Shown here: piece by piece, positions 8,930 to 15,166 of the stretch
Layout of the letters: each line of letters begins with the position of its first letter
Numbering within the stretch: position 1 is the first letter of the stretch
Assembly (NCBI RefSeq): GCF_003545715.1
Contig: NZ_QVNU01000008.1
Location: 1-64,000 of the forward strand
Length of the DNA stretch: 64,000 bases
Source: Taibaiella koreensis
GTDB lineage: Bacteria > Bacteroidota > Bacteroidia > Chitinophagales > Chitinophagaceae
Direction: 5' to 3'
Notes under the pieces: model-generated
Databases searched by the model: none
What the model was told of the DNA's origin: nothing
What the model saw: the letters and a program-made list of their open reading frames with translations, nothing else
Program-made: the position numbers and the translations under genes

Positions 8930-9289
8930 AGATTGTTAAAGCAAGAAATTGATTACTAAGTGAGGATTTAGACGCTTCAGACTATAGATTAATTAAGAGT
9001 GAAAGTGAGCAGAAGATTAATAAGCTCGAAGTTAAACTGACTGCTTCAATTAGTGCTCAAAATGATGTTTCGTCACTTTGGGATAAAGCGGTTTTTACCA
9101 TCTCAAAGCTTGATGTTTTATATGAAGAGGGGAACCGTCGAGCAAAAAAGGAAAATAATAAGTTCGATGTTTCCTGAAAATCTCATTTATGACGGATACA
9201 AACATCGAACCCCAAGAGTGAACGAAGCAATTAAAATTATGTCGCTGATAAGAACTTTTATAAAGCAAACGTACAAAGTATCTATTTGA
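8930..9289 (+). pseudogene. Serine-recombinase C-terminal remnant, frameshifted
   Basis: One frame reads LSEDLDASDYRLIKSESEQK, then INKLEVKL and ISKLDVLYEEGN, before losing the pattern. From about 9130 another frame continues EQKRKIISSMFPENLIYDGY, then KHRTPRVNEAIKIM. Together these match the C-terminal coiled-coil and tail typical of large serine recombinases in Bacteroidota mobile elements. A frameshift near 9130-9145 and further damage upstream (about 8950) separate the pieces. The catalytic resolvase domain is absent. This points to past site-specific integration in the region. Confidence 0.6.
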
Positions 9290-9505
9290 ATTGCAAATTC
9301 GGTTTACGGCCCGGCCGGTCTTGTAGCTTCGGGTACCACTACAGCCTCATCTGTTGCGACAGGGCAATAATCGCAACTATAGGTTGTCATCAAACAACTA
9401 AAAATAGCGCCAATACAACTATAAGGATGCAGGCTTTTGCTGATTCCGGCTTGAGGGCACAATATCTTTGCTGTATCGAAAGAGTCAAATAAAATATAGC
9501 AGTTT

Positions 9506-10504
9506 ATGGATATTAAAATGTTAGGTGGTAAGATCACCAAAGCCCGAAAAGAAAAGAACATGTCTCAGTCGCAACTTGCCCAACTGCTCTTTATCAGTCC
9601 ACAGGCGGTTGGCAAATGGGAACGTGGAGAATCCATCCCGGATATCGTTACCATCAATCAGCTAGCTGAAATTTTTGATGTTGACCTCAATTATTTCTCA
9701 GAAAATTTCCGGTCCGCAGCGTCTGAAACCTCGTCCAAGGGCATAGATAACAGTTACGACGATACAGAGCAGGCCGAACAGGAGGCCACGCGCCCGCCCG
9801 GCGAACGGGAGATGCTGATCAACTTCAGTGGGAGTAGTCTTTCAGAGAGTGATTTCGTGGGTGTTACTGCACGCAAACGAAAATTTAACGGAAGCGCGTT
9901 ACAAGGCTCCGACTTTGCGGGCGCAGATCTAACCGGTAGTTCATTTATCGGCAGCGATATACGCGGAGCAAATTTTGGTGGAACAAATCTGACGAGCAGT
10001 TCATTTATGGGGAGTGATATACGCGACGCCAATTTTGACGGAACGAACCTAACAGACTGTACCCTTTCTGCCAATGACCTTACAGAGGCGTGCTTCAACA
10101 AGACCATTCTCTTACGGACCGTATTCAGTACCTCAGGATTGACCGGGGCTAGATTTGTCGATACAGAACTGATCGACGTCAAACTGACCAAGACCGATCT
10201 TACAAAAACGGTCTTTGAAAACTGCACTTTCAAGGGAGTTGACTTCAAGTACTCCGATATGCGGGGCGTATGTCTTGACGGACAGGCCTTTATTGGCGTC
10301 AAGTTCGATAAGACGGCGCTGAATGAAGCCACGTTCAATGGTTCAACACTCCGCAATGTATCCTTTCGTCCAACATTTGCCCTGACCAATAAATACTACC
10401 GGGCCATTAAAACCATTTGTTTTGACGGCGCCATGATGGATAAACTGACCTACGCCGAACTCAAGGGCATGGGCGCCGAATTGTCAAAAGTTACCTTTCT
10501 ATAA
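9506..10504 (+). CDS. XRE-type HTH regulator fused to pentapeptide-repeat domain
   Basis: A 332-residue protein. Residues about 5-65 form a Cro/CI-type helix-turn-helix (KARKEKNMSQSQLAQLLFIS and the WERGESIPD turn). After a Gln/Glu-rich linker, residues about 105-310 are pentapeptide repeats of the A/S-D/N-L/F pattern (SDFAGADLTGSSFIGSDIRG). Such repeats fold as a right-handed beta-helix; some, such as McbG, AlbG and Qnr, mimic DNA and protect gyrase. The C-terminal part (TNKYYRAIKTICFDGAMMDK) recalls HTH-pentapeptide proteins I associate with Firmicutes, suggesting transfer. It lies 13 bp upstream of the ABC exporter genes, so it probably regulates or complements them. An in-frame ATG at 9518 is an alternative start. 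Confidence 0.9.
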   Translation: MDIKMLGGKITKARKEKNMSQSQLAQLLFISPQAVGKWERGESIPDIVTINQLAEIFDVDLNYFSENFRSAASETSSKGIDNSYDDTEQAEQEATRPPGEREMLINFSGSSLSESDFVGVTARKRKFNGSALQGSDFAGADLTGSSFIGSDIRGANFGGTNLTSSSFMGSDIRDANFDGTNLTDCTLSANDLTEACFNKTILLRTVFSTSGLTGARFVDTELIDVKLTKTDLTKTVFENCTFKGVDFKYSDMRGVCLDGQAFIGVKFDKTALNEATFNGSTLRNVSFRPTFALTNKYYRAIKTICFDGAMMDKLTYAELKGMGAELSKVTFL

Positions 10505-10517
10505 ACAACAAAAGCAT

Positions 10518-11273
10518 ATGCAAAACGCAATTCAAGTGAAAGGACTTCAAAAGTCCTATAAGGATCTTCATGTCCTGAAAGGTGTGGACCTCAAGGTGGA
10601 AAAGGGTAGCATATTTGCCTTGCTTGGCTCCAATGGTTCGGGTAAGACAACGATTGTTAGGATCCTCACCACTCTGCTTAAACAAGATAGTGGAACGGCC
10701 ACTGTGAACGGTTTTGACGTACTGTCAAAACCCGGGAATGTGCGGCAATCGATCAGCCTCACCGGGCAGTTTGCCGCCGTAGATGAGATCCTGACCGGAA
10801 GGGAAAACCTGATTATGATCGCCCGGCTGTGGCACCTTAAAAACCCCAGCCAGGTCGCAGACCATCTGTTGAATCGCTTTGGTTTGACCGATGCTGCCAA
10901 ACGTAAGGCTTCTACTTACTCGGGTGGAATGCGCCGCCGGCTTGATATTGCCATGAGCCTTGTCGGGTCTTCACCGCTTATTTTCCTCGATGAGCCGACT
11001 ACCGGTCTTGACCCCGAGGCGCGCATCGAAGTTTGGAAGATCATTAAGGAGCTTGCGGCAGGTGGCACGACAGTATTCCTGACCACTCAGTATCTCGAGG
11101 AAGCCGAGCAACTCGCCGACAGAATTGCTATTCTTCACGAAGGCAGGATCATTGTCAGCGGCACCCTCGCGGAACTGAAGAGTCTTTTCCCACCTGCAAC
11201 CGTTGAGTATATAGAAAAGCAGCCAACACTAGAGGAAATATTTCTTACAATCATCAACAAAAAAAAGCAATAA
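10518..11273 (+). CDS. ABC transporter ATP-binding protein, DrrA-like
   Basis: A 251-residue ATPase with Walker A (GSNGSGKTT, about residue 38), signature YSGGMRRRLDIAMSL, Walker B PLIFLDEPTTGLDP and a switch region LTTQYLEEAEQLADR. The CcmA/DrrA-like signature and the absence of a fused permease place it with ABC-2 type drug exporters. It starts 13 bp after the pentapeptide regulator stops and is followed after 4 bp by its permease, so the three genes probably form one operon. Substrate is unknown; candidate substrates are the neighbouring RiPPs or an external drug. Family assignment is secure, substrate is inference. Confidence 0.93.
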   Translation: MQNAIQVKGLQKSYKDLHVLKGVDLKVEKGSIFALLGSNGSGKTTIVRILTTLLKQDSGTATVNGFDVLSKPGNVRQSISLTGQFAAVDEILTGRENLIMIARLWHLKNPSQVADHLLNRFGLTDAAKRKASTYSGGMRRRLDIAMSLVGSSPLIFLDEPTTGLDPEARIEVWKIIKELAAGGTTVFLTTQYLEEAEQLADRIAILHEGRIIVSGTLAELKSLFPPATVEYIEKQPTLEEIFLTIINKKKQ

Positions 11274-11277
11274 TTAA

Positions 11278-12045
11278 ATGGAAACGACAAACAACTATTT
11301 CTTTAGAGATATGAGCGTCATGCTCGGACGTTCGATGCGCCACGTGTTTCGCAGTATGGATACCATCATTACGGTTACCATCATGCCCATAGCCATGATG
11401 CTGCTATTCGTCTACGTGTTGGGCGGAGCTATTCAGACCGGCACAGATAACTATGTAAATTACCTATTGCCCGGCATACTGCTCATAGCGATTGCCAACA
11501 GTGTGGGCTATGTATCCTATCGCCTGTTCCTGGATAAGCAAAGGGGTATATTTGAACGTTTTAATTCTATGCCCATTGCCCGTTCGACCGCCCTGTGGGG
11601 GCATGTGCTCACCTCGATGTTATCCAATATGATTTCACTTTTTGTGATCATCCTGGTAGCCCTTATTATGGGCTTTCGCTCACCCGCCGGAATACTCTCC
11701 TGGCTGGCTGTGGCTGGTATACTATCACTGTTTACACTGACCTTGACATGGATCGCAGCAATTGCCGGATTGTCAGCCAAGTCGGTGGATGGTGCGGCAG
11801 CGATTGCTTACCCGCTTCACTTCCTGCCCTTAATCAGTTCTGCTTTTGTGCCAACCAAGACCATGTCTGCAGGCGTTCGTGCCTTTGCCGAAAACCAGCC
11901 AGTTACTTCGATAGTGGAATCCATTCGCGCATTATTATCAAATCATCCGATAGGTAATTCGCTATGGATCGCGCTTGCCTGGTGTATCGGAATTATAATC
12001 GTGGCCCATATTCTGGCGATGAGGGCTTACAGAAAAAGGGGATAA
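11278..12045 (+). CDS. ABC-2 type transporter permease, DrrB-like
   Basis: A 255-residue integral membrane protein with about six hydrophobic segments. It has the DrrB-type central region (YRLFLDKQRGIFERFNSMPI, then ARSTALWGHVL). It would form the membrane channel for the ATPase encoded 4 bp upstream. Length and topology are normal for ABC-2 exporters of the daunorubicin-resistance type. Tight spacing indicates co-transcription and probably coupled translation. Confidence 0.92.
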   Translation: METTNNYFFRDMSVMLGRSMRHVFRSMDTIITVTIMPIAMMLLFVYVLGGAIQTGTDNYVNYLLPGILLIAIANSVGYVSYRLFLDKQRGIFERFNSMPIARSTALWGHVLTSMLSNMISLFVIILVALIMGFRSPAGILSWLAVAGILSLFTLTLTWIAAIAGLSAKSVDGAAAIAYPLHFLPLISSAFVPTKTMSAGVRAFAENQPVTSIVESIRALLSNHPIGNSLWIALAWCIGIIIVAHILAMRAYRKRG

Positions 12046-12268
12046 ATTGCACTGGGAAGTAACAGCGAATTCGCTACCCGCAGCAATGATACTCCTTGTT
12101 GAATAGGAGGGCATTTAATCGTACCATAGCTCCAAAATACACAGAAATCCCCCGCCAACGGTTTTAAGCGTGTCTTACATGATTCGCACTCGTAAAAGTA
12201 TAGACAGGAATCAGTGGACATTTTTTCTTCTTTCCGGAAGCCACATTGCGGACAGGTAAGGAGTGAAT
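12027..12268 (-). pseudogene. Degenerate GDCCVxC-type small protein
   Basis: The frame LLTCPQCGFRKEEKMSTDSC continues LYFYECESCKTRLKPLAG, then DFCVFWSYGTIKCPPIQ. It matches the layout of the small GDCCVxC-domain (seleno)protein family: CPxCG, then CxxC, then GDCCVxCSYGxxxCPPIQ. Two signature cysteines are replaced (GDFCVFW), and the conserved N-terminal CPQC part lies upstream of the only ATG (12221), preceded by an in-frame TGA and no start. It also runs past the usual CPPIQ end and overlaps the permease 3' end. I read it as a decayed gene. A shortened 64-residue product from 12221 is possible. Confidence 0.55.
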
Positions 12269-12394
12269 TTATTCAGAAAAATAAGGCAGGTAGTTAATCT
12301 GATTTTTAACCGTTTTTTGAAAAATAATTTGGTAAATGTTTGCAAAAAGAAGTACGTGTTATTTGTAATTTAGAAATATTAAAGCACGTATTTT

Positions 12395-12658
12395 ATGGAA
12401 AGAGAAATGAGTATTCCGGAATACCGTGTAAGGTTACCGGACATTGAAATTGCGAGATTGTTGGGGATCAGTATTACTGATTATGTGAATCTAAGTCATA
12501 GACCTCTAGAAGCTTTTACAGATACGCAAGGGAACGTAATAGAATTTTATATTCATGTTAGTAGTAACAATGACCCAAGGCTGTTAAGTAAACTGAACCT
12601 CGATAAGAGTAATTTCGTAAGATTTAAGCCGGAAGAAGTTTATTCGCGGTATGTTTGA
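12395..12658 (+). CDS. Small hypothetical protein
   Basis: An 87-residue soluble protein, charged, with no signal peptide or membrane segment. The sequence RLPDIEIARLLGISITDYVN looks helical and could be HTH-like, but I do not recognise a family. It is followed by a strong hairpin terminator at 12681, supporting a real transcription unit. It lies between the exporter operon and precursor B, convergent with the latter. The ATG at 12395 is followed after four codons by a second ATG (MSIPEYR) that could equally be used. Confidence 0.55.
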   Translation: MEREMSIPEYRVRLPDIEIARLLGISITDYVNLSHRPLEAFTDTQGNVIEFYIHVSSNNDPRLLSKLNLDKSNFVRFKPEEVYSRYV

Positions 12659-12680
12659 CTTAAATCAAAATTATTTAAAA

Positions 12681-12714
12681 ACAAAGACTATCTGATCAGG
12701 TAGTCTTTGTTTTT
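12681..12714. terminator. Bidirectional terminator
   Basis: ACAAAGACTA (12681-12690) pairs perfectly with TAGTCTTTGT (12701-12710), with a partly palindromic CTGATCAG loop. It has a T-run to the right and an A-run to the left. It lies between the convergent genes at 12395-12658 (+) and 12734-12961 (-) and would serve both. Confidence 0.85.
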
Positions 12715-12733
12715 GTGAAATACCGATTCAAGA

Positions 12734-12961
12734 TTAAGAACAATCACAAATGGTACGGTAAGAATCGCAAATCGCGTTGTGGCATTGAGTAATAATAAAC
12801 GACGCACATTTAGTTACTGTCGGACAATTAATTACTGTTGGAACGATACAAGGACCAGTAGCACCACCTACTATTGCCGCCCCCTGATTTTCGTTAAGTT
12901 TTGCAATTGTTTCTTTACTGAGGAACAGCTTTTTGCTGAGTTGCATTTTTTTCTTTTTCAT
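12734..12961 (-). CDS. Putative class I lanthipeptide precursor B
   Basis: A 75-residue peptide. The leader MKKKKMQLSKKLFLSKETIA followed by KLNENQ is a near-textbook Bacteroidota class I lanthipeptide leader, ending in AAIVGG near residue 33. The core has seven Cys and many Thr/Ser (VINCPTVTKC, ASFIITQC, SYRTICDCS). The INCPTV-x-x-C block also appears in precursor A. No lan biosynthesis genes are nearby; the closest relevant genes are the DrrAB-like exporter and pentapeptide protein upstream on the opposite strand. It would be transcribed leftwards into the terminator at 12681. ATG at 12961. Confidence 0.85.
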   Translation of the reverse strand: MKKKKMQLSKKLFLSKETIAKLNENQGAAIVGGATGPCIVPTVINCPTVTKCASFIITQCHNAICDSYRTICDCS

Positions 12962-13035
12962 GCTGAATGAGTTTTGAGTAAAATTACATGGAAATAAAAA
13001 GCAATGTATCCGTAGAAAGACTGATTTATTTTAAG

Positions 13036-13164
13036 TGACTATCCGGATATAGGAAACAAAGCCGGTCCTTGAGCTCGTCGAAAGGACAAAGATGATGCTT
13101 CGACAAGCTCAGCAGCCGTTAATTGGAGGCGAATTGTATCCTGTTTCCTATATCCGGATAGTCA
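13036..13164. mobile_element. 129-bp MITE-like inverted-repeat element, copy 1
   Basis: Perfect 22-bp terminal inverted repeats (TGACTATCCGGATATAGG plus AAAC at 13036-13057, and its complement at 13143-13164) enclose an internal imperfect hairpin built from GAGCTCGTCGAAAGG and CTTCGACAAGCTC. A second element of exactly the same length lies at 25949-26077 in the opposite orientation. There is no coding capacity. This looks like a non-autonomous transposable or palindromic repeat. No clear target-site duplication was seen. Confidence 0.85.
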
Positions 13165-13351
13165 GATTATTTTAATCAAATAGTGTCCCTAAAGCCTCCC
13201 GTTTCTTAGTGGAAAAATCAACCTGTCTCATGCCTATCACTAGTATTAGGGATTTTTTGGTTCTTGAATATCAATACTTTTACGATACTGAAAGCGTCCG
13301 ATGTACATGGACCAAAATCAGTATTTCATCGTAAACTAAAAACGTAAAAAC

Positions 13352-13585
13352 ATGAAAAAGAAAATCGTAGGCTCGAAATTATCATTGAAGAAAAAAATTA
13401 TTGCTCCGTTATCTATAGAAGGGGGTAATCAAATTGTTGGTGGAGGGCCAAGTCAGGTGAGTTGTGGCGGGACTTGTAATAAAATGTGTCCGACACCTCC
13501 CACTAGAGTTATAACCGAATGCGGCGGATGCCCAGTAACAATTCAAGTTGGATGCACTACCGTGCCCGGTACTGAAGCGTGCTAG
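13352..13585 (+). CDS. Putative class I lanthipeptide precursor C
   Basis: A 77-residue peptide with a basic leader (MKKKIVGSKLSLKKKIIAPL) and a GG motif (NQIVGGG, about residues 27-32). The Cys-rich core has seven Cys and many Thr/Gly/Pro (VSCGGTCNKMCPTPP, ECGGCPVTIQVGC). The KLSLKKK element and IVGG site parallel precursors A and B, but the core differs. A terminator at 13621 follows closely. As with the other two, no modification enzyme is encoded in the window. Assignment rests on leader architecture and composition, and the peptide could belong to another GG-leader RiPP class. Confidence 0.75.
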   Translation: MKKKIVGSKLSLKKKIIAPLSIEGGNQIVGGGPSQVSCGGTCNKMCPTPPTRVITECGGCPVTIQVGCTTVPGTEAC

Positions 13586-13618
13586 CCATCTTATAAGTAC
13601 CGAGTTGATTATGTTGTA

Positions 13619-13646
13619 CAAAGCCACTCCTTTAGAGTGGCTTTTC
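13619..13646 (+). terminator. Terminator after precursor C
   Basis: AAGCCACTC and GAGTGGCTT pair around a CTTTA loop, followed by TTTTC, 34 bp after the precursor C stop. The stem is nearly the same as those at 7925 and 14283, so this hairpin may be part of the repeated tRNA-flank family. Confidence 0.75.
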
Positions 13647-13713
13647 TAATTCAAATACATTTGACCCTTTACTTTGGAGAAATTTGTATTTTGTAGTACC
13701 AAACACTCTATCT

Positions 13714-14110
13714 ATGAAGATAAAAGAAGCAGTCATTATAATTGAACGGTAAATTAACAAGCTTCATAATTCTGATGCGCTAAAAAATGGTCTTTGGAAA
13801 TTACAAACTCTATCAAGCCTAAAGACCATTTTCGGAGAAAATTCTGATGAATGTAACCGTTTTTCAAATTTTCGTATCGACGATGAATCTTTATAACTTA
13901 TTGTAAAAGATGTAGATGAAAGAGAAGCCAGAGACAAATTAACTATTGAAGCTTTCTTGAAAAACTGTATTGAGACAGTAACGGATAAAGGTGTTTATAA
14001 ACCAATAACAGGTTCTAATTGGCTTAGTAGATTGGCCGAAAAATCACTTACAGGAGAGCTTTTCATTAACCTTCATAACACAATTTTTAGGTGGACGAAT
14101 GATCGCTCGA
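13714..14110 (+). pseudogene. Hypothetical gene interrupted by two TAA codons
   Basis: From ATG 13714 the frame reads MKIKEAVIIIER, stop (TAA 13750-13752), INKLHNSDALKNGLWKLQ, through FRIDDESL, stop (TAA 13894-13896), then LIVKDVDEREARDKL, FLKNCIETVTDKGVYKP and ITGSNWLSRLAEKSLTGEL. Coding-like composition continues in one frame across both stops, and each stop is one base from CAA (Gln). I read this as a decayed gene of unknown function. Its 3' end runs into the duplicated segment A at 14091. Confidence 0.55.
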
Positions 14111-14211
14111 ACCTAAAACCCTACCTACACAAACCTTCGGGTCAATCGAGGGTACCAAAATAAACAAATAAGTTTGGTACCCTTATGGGTAGCCTTTTCG
14201 CTTGTTTTGCT
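14091..14211. repeat. Right copy of duplicated segment A
   Basis: The counterpart of 7257-7363 in direct orientation (GGACGAATGATCGCTCGAAC, then CTAAAACCCTACCT, ending in CCTTTTCGCTTGTTTTGCT). Together with segment B next to tRNA-Lys it bounds the accessory region. Confidence 0.75.
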
Positions 14212-14249
14212 TTGTATCTGATTGTTATGACTTTTTTTAAAAAACGCTG

Positions 14250-14311
14250 ATTTTGAATTATTTTAAGCGTTTTTAAACAAAAAAGCCACTCTATTGAGTG
14301 GCTTTCAGTGA
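14250..14311. repeat. Right copy of duplicated segment B
   Basis: This 62-bp sequence is identical to 7893-7954 at 59 positions. It runs up to and includes the last three bases of the tRNA-Lys gene, consistent with an attachment-type duplication at a tRNA 3' end. Confidence 0.85.
14279..14303 (-). terminator. Terminator of tRNA-Lys
   Basis: GCCACTC and GAGTGGC form a stem with a TATT loop. Read leftwards the stem is followed by a long T-run (complement of the A-run near 14277-14284). It lies a few bases after the tRNA 3' end. Confidence 0.75.
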
Positions 14312-14381
14312 TTCCGCTGGGACTCGAACCCAGGGCCCATACATTAAAAGTGTATTGCTCTACCAACTGAGCTACGAAATC
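14309..14381 (-). tRNA. tRNA-Lys (anticodon UUU)
   Basis: A 73-nt cloverleaf can be drawn on the minus strand. The acceptor GATTTCG pairs with CGGAATC (one G-T) and the discriminator is A. The D arm is GCTC-AGTTGGTA-GAGC, the anticodon arm ATACA-CTTTTAA-TGTAT giving anticodon TTT, and the T arm CTGGG-TTCGAGT-CCCAG. The CCA end is not encoded. Its 3' flank is duplicated near 7.9 kb, making it a likely integration site. Confidence 0.95.
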
Positions 14382-14524
14382 AACCGCTACTCGTTCGTTG
14401 AACGGAGTGCAAAAGTAAAGGCTCTTTTATTATTTTCCAAATCCACGTATAGAAAATCCGGAAAAAAATTTAGTCTTATTTTCGCCATCCATTTCATTCA
14501 CCTTTAGAAAACCGCATCCCGCTT

Positions 14525-15166
14525 ATGCTCCAGGTCGCTTCCTTCACCTTCAATCCTTTCCAGGAAAATTCTTATGTGTTGTTCAATGAGCAGAAAGATT
14601 GCTGGATCATCGATCCCGGCATGTACGGCGCCGACGAAGAACGCGTCCTGTTCACTTTTATTGAGCAACATGGCCTTCAGCCAAAGCAAATCCTCAATAC
14701 CCATGCCCATATCGATCATGTGCTGGGCATCGATGCCTTAAAGAGCAAATACAATATCCCCTTCGGTATGCATACGCTCGAACAGCCCGTGCTGGCCAAT
14801 GTGAGGGGTTCGGCCACTATGTTCGGCTTCCACCTGCCGGTACTTCCCGTTGCTGACTTTTTTATCTCTGAGCAAGAAAAGATAAACCTGGGCGAAGATG
14901 AGCTCGAGATACGCCTGGCGCCGGGACACTCGCCCGGAAGCATCGTTTTCTACAATGCCGAAGGTGGCTGGGTTATTGGCGGCGATGTACTGTTCAACGG
15001 CAGTGTAGGCCGCTCCGATCTGCCCGGCGGCAACCACGAGACTTTAATGAAAAGCATCAAAGAACAGCTTTATACTTTACCCGACGATACGATCGTGTAT
15101 AGTGGCCATGGTCCCGAAACCAGCATTGGCAAGGAAAAAGCAAGCAATCCTTTTGTAAGGGGTTAA
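14525..15166 (+). CDS. MBL-fold metallohydrolase (glyoxalase II-like)
   Basis: A 213-residue metallo-beta-lactamase-fold enzyme with the metal-binding motif THAHIDHVLG (HxHxDH, about residue 59), the second His in GHSPGSIVFY, and Asp in IGGDVLF. It lacks the long C-terminal domain of classical GloB, so it fits the short YcbL-like group, which hydrolyses thioesters such as S-lactoylglutathione. The precise substrate is unknown. The stop overlaps by 4 bp the stop of the convergent symporter gene. Confidence 0.92.
   Translation: MLQVASFTFNPFQENSYVLFNEQKDCWIIDPGMYGADEERVLFTFIEQHGLQPKQILNTHAHIDHVLGIDALKSKYNIPFGMHTLEQPVLANVRGSATMFGFHLPVLPVADFFISEQEKINLGEDELEIRLAPGHSPGSIVFYNAEGGWVIGGDVLFNGSVGRSDLPGGNHETLMKSIKEQLYTLPDDTIVYSGHGPETSIGKEKASNPFVRG

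Noticed and set aside
9304-9561. Cys-containing minus-strand frame (CIGAIFSCLMTTYSCDYC) that might be a fourth RiPP core
   Set aside because: The N-terminal part has no lanthipeptide-type leader or GG site and overlaps the start of the regulator gene; evidence is too weak.
13714-14110. TAA read-through or recoding
   Set aside because: No other gene in the window uses TAA as sense; simple decay explains the two stops.
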